A DNA stretch of 64,000 bases from Paramecium tetraurelia (GCF_000165425.1 NW_001798977.1:1216-65215); one strand, 5' to 3'. Counted from the first letter of the stretch, positions 25,731-37,875 are shown. The notes: generated from the letters alone by a model not told the origin. Made by a program: numbers and translations.

Positions 25731-26452
25731 ATCTTATTAATATTATTGCACTCAAAAAATACTATATCCACTTATAGAGTGACGACAATTTAATTTAATT
25801 ACGATTGAATTATTTATGTATAAGAATAATCCAAACTCAATTAGAAAATTCTGTCTACTTTTTTACTCATATGATAATCAATAAGAAGGCTTCATCTTGA
25901 ATTATTATCATTTTATATTAATCTTGGTCTTAGGTTAGAATATTGGAAAAGTTAGAATATACAATATAATAATTACCTTTTTGATATTTGATAATCACTT
26001 GAAGTATCTTCAATAAGGTTTAACTAAAAATAAAGTAATTTCAAATCCTATTCAATCGATGATACAAATATTTAATGTAATATTAATTTGATAAACAAAG
26101 ATTCATTATAAGATTTTACTTAATGTTTAGACAATTTATAATGATTACTTGGTAACTGCAGATCGGGTATGAAATGACTTAGTAGAGAGTTCTCAGATCC
26201 ACTATTTCACAATTAGTATATTAAAGTGTCTATCCAGGATTGAAAATCCCAAAGCTTAAAATACAAGATATTCTTGTATTACTAATCCACTCAGTTTCGT
26301 CTAAGATACATTTCCTATTCAAAAATAAAGGTTGCATTTTTAGTTCACTTTTATTGATACTCAGAAACAATTGCTTTTTATCAATTAACAAATATATTTG
26401 TATGTAGAAATAGTTAATATTTAATTTCAACGAAAATTGTTTTTCAATATCC
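25731..26452. other. Intergenic
   Basis: About 720 bp of AT-rich spacer between peroxiredoxin and the decayed thioredoxin reductase fragment. No supported feature. Confidence 0.5.
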
Positions 26453-26812
26453 TTTGATCTTTTTGTAATTAGAGGAGGATCAGGTGGTTTAGCTAGCAGC
26501 AAAGCAGCTGTATAGCTGAGGGAAAAAGTAGGTTTGTCAGACTTTGTTGTTCCTTCTCCTCAAAGTCAAACATGAGGTGTGGGAGGAACATGTGTATTTA
26601 TAATTATTATCCAAATAAACTATAAATGTTGGGTGCATTCCTAAAAAATTATTTCACGTTGCTGCTTAATTGGGTGACTATAGAAAAGATTAGGGTAAAG
26701 GTGGATTGAGTGGTATTAATGAAAATAGTCTCAAAATTGGTTTAAGTAGTGAATATTATGATTCGGAGACTTAACAAAATGCACGAGAAAATCTCAAGAT
26801 TGCAGGATAATG
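26453..26812 (+). pseudogene. Thioredoxin reductase pseudogene, N-terminal fragment
   Basis: The + strand encodes FDLFVIRGGSGGLASSKAA, then VGLSDFVVPSPQ, GVGGTC, then [23 protein letters not shown]. This is collinear with residues 6 to about 75 of the intact gene at 20791-22331. A TGA interrupts it at the position where the intact gene has Trp, and an unspliceable segment sits inside the CVNVGC motif. After YRKDQG similarity to the middle of the enzyme is weak. It is a clear broken copy on the opposite strand to the functional gene. Confidence 0.8.
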
Positions 26813-26937
26813 ACAAGTTGTTTGCAAATATTACAATTTGTACTATATTGATTAGGGGCTTATAGTATTTTTGTATATATAAATTTTTGGAATCTTCTTA
26901 ATCTTTTGTTAAATTAGAAATTCTTTATTTTTTTTCA

Positions 26938-27950
26938 GGTCTGATATTAATGATGATATTCTAGATTTACTTTCTTTCTTTGATAACCTCTAGGTGAGTA
27001 CAAGGTAACAAAAGTTTTTAAGAATTTTTTCATTACAAGTATTAAATGATTTATACGCCATATCCCAATATATTCTCGAAATTTGATTTATATTTTATGA
27101 AAAAGCTTCATTTTTAAATCCTATCCAATACTGTCCTTTATTTGATGTATAATATTGGCAAAAGGACTTGCAGGATGCGCATGATCTCCTTTGGCTTAAA
27201 TTACATCAAGTGCTAGTGCCTTAAAGCCATCCCAAAAAGGAAACAAAAAATAACATTTTGTATAACAACATACTAAATAATTATAAGATATAATTAATAA
27301 TGTATCTTTGATGAAGAGTTAATCTAATTGTAGTAGCTTTCATTACAAAACAAATCAAAGCAATCGAATCTAGGGTTGCAATTTTGTTGTTATTAAGTTT
27401 GAAATTTTTTCATCTTCTTCGTATCCTCTAGTGGCTCTAAATCCAGGGGTATCAATTATTCTTAGAGTAGAATTTCCATCCAATCCTTTTATATAGTTGT
27501 TATATTTATTCTTCATCAACAATTATAAATCTAAATGGATCTGCATGTTAGAATCCAATATAGTGATTGCTGAAAAGTTTATCATTGTTGATTTCCCAAC
27601 TCCTGTTTCTCCAATTACAACTAAAGTTTTTAAAATACTTTAATCCTTCAAATCTCTTTATTGAATCATAGGGTGCTTATAAAAAGTAACATTGTTTTAT
27701 TCCATTTTCAGTTTTTAGCAACAATTTACCATATTCAGAAGGCATTCGTTATTAATTTTATCTTTAAATTAAAGGGTTTTCTAATTTCCCTAACTGTTTA
27801 TCCAATCCTCCAATTTATCCTTTTCAATATCCAAATATTTCTAAGTCTTTGCGGAGGAATTTCAAGAAGTTTCTTACGAGAATCGATACCATTTTCCTCA
27901 AGTTTTAATAGAAACATCCTAGATTTTGTTTCTTTCAATTTAGATTTCAT
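26938..27950 (-). pseudogene. Decayed AIG1/GIMAP-like GTPase gene
   Basis: Successive frames encode MKSKLKETKSRMFLLKLEEN, then after a frameshift VVIGETGVGKSTMINFS (P-loop) and RIIDTPGFRATRGYEEDEKI (G3). After another shift come LDSIALICFVMKATTIRLTL and, in yet another frame, FKALALDVIQAKGDHAHP. Together they trace an AIG1-type P-loop GTPase. At least three frame changes without usable introns show that it is no longer functional. Assembly errors are less likely, given the clean neighbours. Confidence 0.7.
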
Positions 27951-28332
27951 TTTCTAAAATTGAAGTAAGGTCCTTATATAATATTGTTTATTTAAATTGT
28001 TTCTTCTACATTTTATTAGAATTCCTTTAATAAATATTTCTAACAAATTATAAATTTTTAATTACCTATCTTTTGAGTGCTATTATGACAACGACCAATT
28101 TTATCATTATAAAAATTAAATCATTTTTAGCTTTAAATTGAAATTCAATATATTGTATTTTATATAATACAAAACTTCTTTTTTTTTCTCAATATGGTTT
28201 TGGAAATTGATTTTATGAACAAGGTATTTTTTAAAAAATAGAAATCCTTTAAATAACAAATAATTAATTTGCAATGTTTTGTATGAATGTAAATATTGAA
28301 AGATGATATTTTTTAATATTTTTAATGATTAA
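27951..28332. other. Intergenic
   Basis: AT-rich spacer of about 380 bp. No supported feature. Confidence 0.5.
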
Positions 28333-29358
28333 TCACCCTCCCCACAGGTACACGCGAATTCCTTCATTTATCACACCACAAGTATTTCCTGGTGCTAATC
28401 TTATAGTTCCAAATTCTCCCCAAGATATTCCAAAAGATGCTTGAACTCTCCAAATCTGTTACCAATTCTGTTATTAATTCGCTTCCCAAACATAACCAAT
28501 AGCTAATGCATAATAATTTGCTTTTTTATATATAGAGCTACAAAGAGAGAATACTCCTGAGCTATAGAATTACCAGTTAGTAGCATCAACTTTTACTGAT
28601 AAAGGATGTTCCGTTAACATCTATAAGAAACCCCTCATATAATCTATATCATCACTATTCTATGCGTAGGACATAATCCTCCATGGTGCGAATCCTGTTT
28701 ATTGACACCAGTCATCGCCTCTGCCAGTATACGGATATTCAGACTCAGTTAAAATCCCTCGGTTTCTTGCATGACCATATGCATTTTTAGGATCAGAAAA
28801 ATCAGCTAGAGATGCATCGCATCCCCCCCAAGAATTCGCACAATCCATGACATTCTGTGCTGATAATGTTACTTTTATTCCTTTATCAATCGCATATGCT
28901 GCTTCAATGACATTTGTTGCTGCCATTGCCCAGGAGGAACCACAGTTTCCTGAATTTTTAACTGGGGCATAACCTCTCCAATCAACATCGTCTTTTAAAT
29001 TATATTCTCTAATTGGTTCAGGTGACTTAGGATTAGTTTTCCTTATGATTTAGTCTTATTCATTTTATTTTTCGGGTGATATTGGATTCAAATAAAGACT
29101 AACAAATTCTTCATTTGTAATAGCCATAAATTGATTTTCTCCCATTAAAAAAGTAAATTCGCTTCTTTTATTATGCTCTTCTATCATTTATTTGTTTTAA
29201 AAATAAATGGCCTATCTGTATTTTTTCTCATCTCCAAAATAGTGTTTTCCATGTTTCAAAGCCCATCTTTCGAAGTCAGAATCAGAATCTAAATTTACTT
29301 GGTAGAAACTAAAACTAATTAGTATTGTCATCAATGTGGCTGCAATTATATTTTTCAT
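28333..29358 (-). CDS. Papain-family (C1A) protein lacking catalytic residues
   Basis: An intronless frame of 341 residues has the cathepsin L layout: signal-like N-terminus (MKNIIAATLMTILISFSFYQ), I29-type inhibitor prodomain (FERWALKHGKHYFGDEKKY) and a mature domain from about residue 115 (DVDWRGYAPVKNSGNCGSSWAM). Active-site positions are changed: the oxyanion Gln is Ser (KNSGNCG), catalytic Cys is Ser (GSSW), catalytic His is Tyr (NYYALAIGY) and the Asn of NSWG is Ala (QASFG). Disulfide cysteines and the CGV C-terminal motif remain, so the fold is probably intact. The frame has no stop, so it is a pseudoenzyme rather than a pseudogene. It is probably secreted or lysosomal. Confidence 0.85.
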
Positions 29359-29984
29359 TAATTATATTCAAGATATTTTATTCACCCAACCAAATATATT
29401 TTAAATTAGGCAGAAAATCTTTTTATTCCATAATCTGAATTTAAAGTATCAAACCAAAATTTAAATCAGTTAAACATTAGCCTTCCAAAAGCACCACATA
29501 GATGAATTTAAACTATTATGAAATTTATTATAAGAATATAGTAATGAGTAATTTTTATAAAAATCAAACGTCTGCAAAAGTTTAATAAAATATTTGAATG
29601 ATATCCAAAGTTATTAAGTAATATTCAAATTTGATTCAGTTTATTGATAAAATCATGAGATTCTAATTTTGACATCATAAAGAAAGAATAATTGAAGTTT
29701 CAATTGAATAGAAGCGTTGTTCATTTAATGTGAAAATAAAATAGTTTTTTTTATAGATTACATAGAGAATGAAATTCAATTGCAATACGAATATTAATCC
29801 AAATTAAGAATAAAGGCTGATGAAAAATAGTATAAAATATTTAATTTATACCATAATTATCATATATATATATGAATATATTGAATTACCAAGAAATAGT
29901 GTTATCCTTAATACAAACTATAAAAATGATAAAGATATTCCAATATTAATTACATATTTTGAAATTAAAAACAAAGACTCATTA
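29359..29984. other. Intergenic
   Basis: About 630 bp of AT-rich sequence without a coding frame that I can support. Confidence 0.5.
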
Positions 29985-30282
29985 CACCCGTAGAGTATAG
30001 CTGTTTCGGATTGTCAGAAGAAAAACAATTGAAAATACATGGTAGGGAGAATCTCAAAATCTTTGAAAATGTTTTCAAGGATTTTGAGATTTTAGTGCAA
30101 GAAAAGCTTCCATTTGTTAAGGAAATTAATAGTCAGAAAAGATACTGAATAAATAGTTGAATTCCATTATATTGGACTAGAGGCTGCTGAAATGACTTAA
30201 TGTTTTACAGTTGCTATAAGAATTGGAGCTAAGAAGTCTGATTTTGATTCAATTGTTGGAATTCATCTATCAGCGGCAGAGG
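29985..30282 (+). pseudogene. Thioredoxin reductase pseudogene, C-terminal fragment
   Basis: The + strand encodes PVEYSCFGLSEEKQL in one frame and, after a TGA and a frame change, FHYIGLEAAEMTQCFTVAIR and DFDSIVGIHLSAAE. These correspond to the dimerisation domain of the intact gene ([25 protein letters not shown] and [13 protein letters not shown]). The redox tail is missing. It lies about 3.2 kb downstream of, and in the same orientation as, the N-terminal fragment at 26453. The two may be halves of one dead copy. Confidence 0.75.
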
Positions 30283-31122
30283 TATATATAATTAAATAAC
30301 CTATAGGAGATGGTGTAAATGAAAATATTTAGATGATTTATTTATGGTAAGTAGAGTTATGAAATTAGAAAATATATTCATAATAGAGAAGATGAAAATT
30401 CTATGATATTTTGATATTTGCTATATGGTATATTTATTAATTAAGATAATTCAAATAAAATATCTATTGTTAAAAGAATTTTTGAATGATTATTGTTTTA
30501 AACAGTATAATTGAATTTTAGTTTAAGTAGATTTGATTATTTTAGTTAAAAACTGATTTAATTTGGGTATTACTCCAAAATGAGACTAATTTGAATATTA
30601 TGATCGAGAATAACTGTTAAGTTCAATGTATGATATAAAAGAAGTAAAATAACATCTTAAGGGTGTACTTGAAATTATGGTAGACTAAAATAAAATTCAG
30701 AGATGTAAATTATATGATTTAATTTTTAATAGAGAGAATATGATGCTAAAAATTGATTGAAATTCAATAATAGGCTTTTCGCATCAATTTTTTATTTATA
30801 ATAATTAGTATTATCAGATTTCTAATATTATTAGTATTTATTGATGCAATTACTTGAAACATCATTTCGATTTTATACTATTATTAATGATAAGACTTCC
30901 ACAAAGTGTTATGCATATTTCTAATCCAAGTAGCAATTTTTGAGTGCAATCAAACCATTTTATAATTCTCTTTTTAATTAAATGAATGTGCATCATGCGC
31001 ATAAAGTTTTGAGAAGATTTATTTTAAGACAATATTCAGGCTTTGGTATTTGGAGATCTTTGAAGATTGTGAAATATTTTTGTTAGTTTTATAAAAAGAA
31101 TTTAATAAAAAAACAAAGAAAA
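30283..31122. other. Intergenic
   Basis: About 840 bp of AT-rich DNA. No supported gene, repeat or RNA. Confidence 0.5.
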
Positions 31123-33695
31123 ATGAACGTAGAGGAGAGACCTGGGACATCGTTTACGTCGAAGAGACAGGTTCAAACTGAATAGAGAAAGCGGTAGTAA
31201 ATGAATTTGGGTACTTTGGAGACGGAGGATAAAAGTGTAAGAGTAGTGGTACTTATTGTAGACAGGAATGAAAATTAGGCCGATTACTCAAGATCAATAG
31301 AGAAACAGTTTGCAATAGAAGAGATAGAAGATGATTCCTTAGGCAATTTTATATGACAGGGAATCTTTGTATGAAGAAGTTATAAATGCAAAATAAATCA
31401 ATAACAATCTCTAAAGAGAGAACCAAGCTCTACACACTAAAATCAAAATGATGGATGTAAAATTGATTAAGACTTCTAGGAAGAATTACAAAGATTGGTT
31501 AGAGCTACTCCCATAAGTGAGCAAGTTATTAACCCAATGGAATCATTTTATTAGGATAGCAAGCCAATGAAGTAGCATCTAATAATGGATCTGAAGAAGC
31601 AGCTGAGGAGATTGCAAGAAGAGCAAATCAAAAAGGATTAATAAATACAGTTTCTACAGAAAAATACTAAAGCCATGAAAATAAAGGAACTAGAAATCGA
31701 ACTGCTATCGTATCAATAGGAAGCACAAAGATTGAAAGCCTTGGTTGGAATGAAATTCAATGATTCTGACAATGATCTGCTTAGATTGAGGGCTGATTAC
31801 AAGTTATTGGAGGATGAATTGAAATAATTAAAGGTCAAATGCAAAGAATTTGAGTCAAAAGCTACCATGTATTATAATGAAAAACTTAAAAAGGATAAGT
31901 TGAATCAATATCTAAAGAATCAAATTGAAAATTTAAAATTTAAAGATCCGGAATATAAGAAATAAAATAAAATTACTGAAAATGAATAGCAATTGAAATA
32001 AGATATAGAGTACTAATCATAACTATATTGCTAGTTAGAAGTAAGTTTAAATAGACACATTGATAAGTAGTTTGAAAGCCAAAGATGCTTAATATGCAGA
32101 ATTGGATAAGAGAATGAAAGAGTTGGAGAGAGAACAATAATAAATCATAGATTAATTAGAGAGAGAAAGATAATAATTGCGTGAGCAATGCAATTCCCTA
32201 AAGGAAGAGGTTTCAATGTAATCAGGAAGAAGGTATAAATGAATTTGATTTTCGACTAGGAGAACTGTTTAAAATAACAGTTTCTTGGAAAATAAACTTG
32301 AAGTTCTTCCTGAAGGCCCAGAAATAATTGATCAAAAGAAGAAACTATTGCCATGTGTAACAAAGGATGATGTGAATTTGATATGCAAGTAGATAAAATT
32401 CAAATTAAAGGCTATGAAAGTTCCCTTTGAGAAGATAGATAATGTAATGCTATTTGTTGAGTGCATTAGTTTATTCATGGGGATGTCCACTCTGTAATTA
32501 GAATTGAGGAATTAAACGAGATGTTATAAGATGAGCCATTTTTGTTGAATGAAGTGGATAGTCTTAAAGTTGCTAGGTATTTGATTGAGGACAATGATGA
32601 ACGATTTGTTGAGTTTAGTTTATTGACTGAAGGACTTATAGCAAGAGCCAAGAGTATTCTGAAAAATTTAATTGGCAAATACACTCTTCTGGAAGTAAAT
32701 TAGTTGATAAATTGAATTTTAGAAAAATGAAGAGGACCAATTATTTTTGGAGATGGCAATTGTGTTATCAAAGTATAGGAATTCTTTGGAGGATTTCATT
32801 TTGAGATCAAAAAAGAAATAAGAGTTGTGTACAATTGACGACCTTGAGGAAGCTCTTAAATTTGTCGAATAAACTTTTAATTCTACTTAATATGAATATT
32901 TGTTATTGAAGAATTACGAACTTACTCAATAATTAATTAACATCAATTACAAAAAGATATTTGAGTTATTTTACGTTGGTAAATCACTTATCATATTTTG
33001 TAATAGATCCATCAATTCAACAAAAAACTAAAAGTGAAAGCGATTTGCCAAAAGAATAAGGAAAGAAGTAATCAAATGGTGATGTGTTGTAGAATAAGGA
33101 TGTCTAGTAGGAACTGATTTAATAATAATAGAGAAAATAAAAGGAGGAAGAAGAATAGAGAATATTATGGTAATTGTAATAGGAGCAGGAAAGATAGAGA
33201 CAACTAGAATTGGAGAAGGAAGAGGAAGAACAAAGGAGGTTGGAATAATAGTGGAAGGAGGAGGAAGAGGAGAGAAAGAGATAGGAGGAAGAGCAGAGAA
33301 TCAAGCAGGAGAATGAGGCTAAGAGGTAAAAGTAATTAGAGGAGATGAAGAAGTAAGAGGAATAGGAGAATCATAGAAGACAATAAGAGTAGCAAAGACA
33401 GCAAGAATTATTGAGGAAATAGAAGGAGGAAGAGGAAAGATAAAGAAAATTGAAGGAAGAAGAGGAGGAGAGAAGATTATAAGAGGAGTAGTTGGAGAAA
33501 TAGAAGTTAGAAGAGGAGTAGAAAAGAGTAGAGCAGGAATATGAATAGCAGGCTGAGTATGAATAGAATGAATAGGAGGATAATGCTGAGGAATATAATG
33601 ATCAATAGTTTGATTAATAGTAATCTGAACAATAAAACAGTGTGCCTTAAAACAAGAGTTAGAAAGATTATGAGGATGAGGATTTTGAATAATGA
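31123..33695 (+). CDS. Large coiled-coil protein with a Glu/Gln/Arg-rich tail
   Basis: Several introns of 25-38 nt are removed (for example GTAAGAGTAGTGG..TTGTAG near 31240 and GTAATGCTATTTG..CATTAG near 32440). The result is a protein of roughly 770 residues. The first 350 residues are long heptad repeats (MKIKELEIELLSYQQEAQ, LDKRMKELEREQQQI). A globular segment of about 200 residues follows (HGDVHSVIRIEELNEMLQ.. to ..EALKFVEQTF). The last 190 residues are almost only Glu, Gln, Arg and Lys and probably form a single alpha-helix, ending DYEDEDFEQ. A splice near 32035 is tentative. Probably a cytoskeletal or basal-body scaffold, from composition only. It is co-oriented with, and 28 bp upstream of, the EF-hand gene. 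Confidence 0.65.
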
Positions 33696-33722
33696 AAAAT
33701 ATTAATTATAATATATATAATA

Positions 33723-34574
33723 ATGAAAATAGTTGTTAAATATTTCTATACCATTTGCTAATAGGAATAAAGAAAAGAAACAATTCGACAAATGATAGCT
33801 GAATACTTTGATGAGAATATAGAATTTGATAAGGAAATTTTCAAGGATTATGAGGAGTTCTTACAATTCATTTTCCCATTCAGACCCAAGAGTCTAAATA
33901 AACTCGGAGAATCAAAGAATCTTAAATATTGCAACGTCCTAATATCGCAATTGATCGAGACTCAATAAATAATGGATACTATGTTGATTGAGGCGAAGAA
34001 AGAGTTAAGTTAATCTGAAATTTTAAAAATCTATAAGGAGATTGACTCGACATCAGATGGTTTCATCGATGTCATTAAGTTGAGAAAATACCTATAGTAG
34101 CAATGTAACTATCAAACTTCAAATGACGATTTGATATTTATTTTTAGAAGAATGGACAAAGACGAGGATGGGTTTATAAGTATGGCAGAATTCATTGAAG
34201 AGTTTACTTTCGAAAAGCAGTAGATTTCTTAGATGTCAACTATGGCTCAAACGAGATGGCAATCATAGGTTTCATCCTAAACGCAATTTGTACCTCCATA
34301 CTCTGAGGATTGCAGGGAGTTTGCATTGTTCATTCATAGATTACAAAAGTTAGCAGTTAGGGATGAGGAGGAATTGCTAAAGTTGAAACGCCAATTCATA
34401 AAATAGAAAAAGCAGTCTTTTTTGAATTTGTTTGAGGACATAGCTCACTCTATTTATTTAGATCATCGTGACCTTCTTAATTTATTATAATAGTAATCAG
34501 TTGTTTATTAAGTGTTTTAGTTTTAAAATAAGCGTCAGTAGCGATTTGGAGAGGATATGCAGACTGTTCAATGA
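33723..34574 (+). CDS. EF-hand protein
   Basis: The frame from ATG 33723 to TGA 34572-34574 encodes about 283 residues. Two EF-hand-like loops are visible: EIDSTSDGFIDVIKL (degenerate) and MDKDEDGFISMAEF (all Ca2+ ligands present, D-D-D-F-S-E pattern). The N-terminal 80 residues and the C-terminal 110 residues are helical without known motifs. Ca2+ binding by at least one site is likely. The short spacing behind the coiled-coil gene suggests joint expression, or that the two could be one transcript with a missed splice. The exact N-terminus is uncertain. Confidence 0.7.
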
Positions 34575-34685
34575 GGACAATCCAGATTAGATATGTTTTC
34601 AGGATTTTCTAAATTTTTTTACTTTTTGATTATAAATAAAGACTTTTCATTTTGAGATTAGTATTAATTAGATTCATTAATATAA

Positions 34686-35170
34686 ATGTAAAATAATCAA
34701 GGTGCAGCAACTTAAGAATCATCTATTAATTAGGAGAATAAGTAGGAAACAAGACTATGTACCATATGTTTGGCTTTCTTTGGAACAGCCGCTACATAAT
34801 TTTATTGTTCAAAATGTTACTAGTAATTATTTGAATAACTATTTTCAATTAGATCTATTATTAAGGAAAGCAATCAAGAAATCTAACAATAGTAACAGAT
34901 CGTCTAAGAAAATAAGTAGTAAGGTGAAGTAGTAAAACAGAAAGTAAAAAGTTGTAATTTAAACTTTTTCAGGAAGACCCATCGAAATGCAAAGTTTGTA
35001 AAAGAAAGTTAGGAATAGCTGGTATATAATGCAAATGCGAGGCATTTTTTTGCAATAAACATCGATTACCAGAGGATCACCAATGCACATTCGATCATGC
35101 TGAAAAGGCTAAATAATTACTCATAAAAAACAATCCCCTTGTGGATCCCTAAAAGTTAGAAAAAATATGA
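34686..35170 (+). CDS. A20/AN1 zinc-finger protein (ZFAND5/6 or stress-associated type)
   Basis: One 29-nt intron (GTAAAAAGTTG..TTTCAG) joins ..EVVKQK to EDPSKCKVC. The protein is about 151 residues. An N-terminal A20-like finger (LCTICLAFFGTAATQFYCSKC) is followed by a Gln-rich linker and a C-terminal AN1 finger ([37 protein letters not shown]) with all eight ligands. Proteins of this architecture bind ubiquitin and respond to stress in plants and animals. The A20 finger is slightly irregular. Confidence 0.85.
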
Positions 35171-35591
35171 TAATGCACCCTATAATATAAGTTCTAATTA
35201 TATTTTCATAGATCTCTAATATAGAAATATAATATTGTAAAGTTATATATTAAAACAATTTGCGTTCCAATTCATTCTACTTCTTAAATATGGATAGAAT
35301 ATTACTCTATCCTAACAGCATAGTAATAAAATTGGCATAAACAAAAAGTAGTGGAAATTAAAATTAGTAATTGCTATAATTAAATGATTGATTAAATAAG
35401 TGATATGAATTTATATATATATATATATTGAAATAACAGGATCAGTTAATTTTGGATATTGATTAAATATAAATATCAAATAATTTAAGGAGGATGGTTG
35501 GTAGAGGAAAACTAAATTTATGAGTGGTTATAAAGAGTATTCAGATAAAGGAGCATTATTTACATATATAATTATTTATTTTGGAATTTAA
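35171..35591. other. Intergenic, convergent gene ends
   Basis: AT-rich spacer between the A20/AN1 gene and the 3' end of the GSK3 gene. It includes a short (TA)n run near 35415. Confidence 0.5.
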
Positions 35592-36719
35592 TCAGGTATT
35601 TAACTTTTAATACCATTGTGGGATTAATTTAGAATTGAGTTCTGGTCTGATGCTTAGTTCTTGCTTGTTAAAGTCAAATAGGTTTGGGGATTTGATATTT
35701 AATTTGGCAAATTCCTCCTTTCTTAGGTCGTCAAAGTATGGATGCAAGAGTGCATCTATGGGCTGAATCCTGGCTTTGGGAGAGTAACTAAATATTAAGA
35801 AGGATTTAATTTACGTTAGCATCTGTGAAATGAGATCCAAAAATAATAGATCTGGTTTATGCTTGGCTAAGATTTTCGACCAGGGATTGCCTTTGATCGT
35901 AGGTAGTTTGACTTCAGCTTTGGCTGGGTTCATTTGTTTAATGATATCAGGAGTTGGTGTGCCAAGAATCTTGATGATCTACAATAACTAGTCTTGGGCA
36001 CTCTCTCCTGGGAAGATGGGTTCCAACATAACCATTTCAACAATGACACAACCAATTGACCACATGTCGATTTATGTGGTGTAATCGGTGGCTCCAAAAA
36101 TCAATTCTGGCGCTCTGTAGTAGCGAGAGCAAATGTACGCAATGTTAGGTTCACCTACTACCAGCCTTTTAGCTGAGCCAAAATCACAAATTTTGAGGAC
36201 GTTGGTTTCGAGGTTGATCAGGATGTTCTGGGGTTTTATGTCTCTGTGGCATATTCCGATGGCTAGTTGGGATAAGTCTCAGTACCCTGCAGGTAGAGCA
36301 GCGCACGAAGCATTTGATAACTGTAGAGCTTGAGTTATGTGGATGGGATCGTTTGCTTCTGCTTGCGTATCTGACGTATCATCTTCGAAAGTGTCTCTGG
36401 TACGTACTCCATCACAAGATTGAGGTACACATCTTGTGGCTACACAATCAATACAAACTTCAATATACATTCTCTCCAGGGGTGAAAAACGAATGGCGTA
36501 ACATAACCACACATGGGTGATTCAATTCTTAAATGATCAAATGCTCTCTGTTTTTGTATCTCCGATCCTAGTACACCTTCTTGATCGCAACCTTCTCCTT
36601 CGTCCTATTATCAGTGGCCTAACTTTTATTCTATCCACACATACCAGATGCACCATGCCAAATGTACCAGTCCCAACCACTTGCTCAATTGTGAAGTCCT
36701 TCTCAGATTATTATAACAT
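35592..36719 (-). CDS. GSK3: Glycogen synthase kinase 3 (GSK3/shaggy) family kinase
   Basis: Four introns of 23-27 nt are removed. The product is about 340 residues and is nearly only kinase domain: Gly-loop [10 protein letters not shown], catalytic Lys [17 protein letters not shown] (GSK3 signature), [10 protein letters not shown], catalytic loop [26 protein letters not shown] and activation-loop Tyr in [15 protein letters not shown]3-specific PGESAQDQL (usually GDSGVDQL) and [12 protein letters not shown] follow. The short C-tail ends [10 protein letters not shown]. There is no N-terminal regulatory Ser extension. It would be a CMGC Ser/Thr kinase active toward primed substrates. The start is the nearest ATG before [11 protein letters not shown]. 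Confidence 0.9.
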
Positions 36720-37139
36720 TTAATAATTACATTTAAAATAGTTCATTAAGTGATATGAAAATTATTTTTAAGCATCTACTACATCAATCAATTCAACATT
36801 CCACCTCTCACCTGCTACTACAAAGGCCACCTCTATAATTCCAATTTACCTTGCACAATCAGATTAATTATTGATAAATTCGGTTAATAACTGTTACTTA
36901 TTCGTCACGATTCTATAAATACTCTCTAAGATATGGCAGTGTATAGCTATTTCTAAATGGAGAGAGTCCTTTACTCAAACTATCATTTATTTTAATTTTA
37001 TAATTATAAATCTCTATGTGTATTTTTATTTTTTTCTCTCTATTGATTATTCTCCCCTATCTCCTAAGCTTCAAAATTACTGATGGAATGGAATCAGAAA
37101 AATGTATGCTCTTGTATGAATGAAAATTTGTATATAAAT

Positions 37140-37875
37140 TCAGGTATGCTTATAATTCATTTCTGTTTGCTTCATCTTTCTTAACTTGAATTGCATTGGA
37201 TTTCTGTGGAATGGTTTGTCTTGATTATATTGAATTCTGTATTCTGTTCTCACTTAATCGCCTAAAAGATAAAAAGATGATGCAAACCATTCATGTTTTC
37301 ATGTGGAATCCAACCTGATCCATCAAATTACATGTGATTCTTCTGGAATCCAGATGTCTTGGTTTGAGCCTGTGAAGTTTCCAGATATCTGTCAGTCTTA
37401 CGAAATCTAATTTATTGTGATTCTTTGATACGTTGGAGCAACAAGTTCTTAAGGCTTTTTGAAACCGTCTTGATAGGATGTAACCATTTTATTGATATGA
37501 GTGCATGGGTGGTTTTTCAATAAGGTTTAGCATCCGTATTTGTGAGAATAGGCTTCCTTATGTACATCGATTAATTCTTTTGGATCAAAATTAAATCCAG
37601 TCGACGATAATCTATTGAACTTTCCTAGTTTCTAGTCTGCATAAGATTTCCTAGCCACTTCAGAAAATCTCTCGCCATATAAATTCTCCGATTGCACATA
37701 TGGCACATAACCAGCATATCCTGGCACTGCAGTGTTTTTTGGTTCTTATGGGAACTACATTCACATAATTCCTTACTTGCGTGTAATGATTGATGTAGCT
37801 GGTTCTGTAGAAGTTGTTCTTTGACCATTCATGAAAAGTTCGTTCCTATATGGGAGGCTGAGATTTGCTAGCCAT
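37140..37875 (-). CDS. CIMIP2 (FAM166)-like ciliary microtubule inner protein
   Basis: Three introns of 22-26 nt give a protein of about 220 residues starting MASKSQPPIQERTFHEW. The segment VPGYAGYVPYVQSENLYGERF matches the PGYxGYxP..YGxxF motif of the CIMIP2/FAM166 family, whose members line the lumen of doublet microtubules in cilia. A second half (SGFQKNHMQFDGSGWIPHENMNG and YNQDKPFHRNP) repeats Pro/Gly turn motifs common in such proteins. A role in axonemal doublets is inferred from this motif. Confidence 0.7.

Noticed and set aside
35410..35430. (TA)n tract near 35415 as a possible excised-element scar or microsatellite of interest
   Set aside because: Short TA runs are expected in intergenic DNA of this composition.
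36133..36723. Several plus-strand open frames over the GSK3 gene
   Set aside because: They are mirror images of the strongly conserved kinase exons on the minus strand and have no homology.
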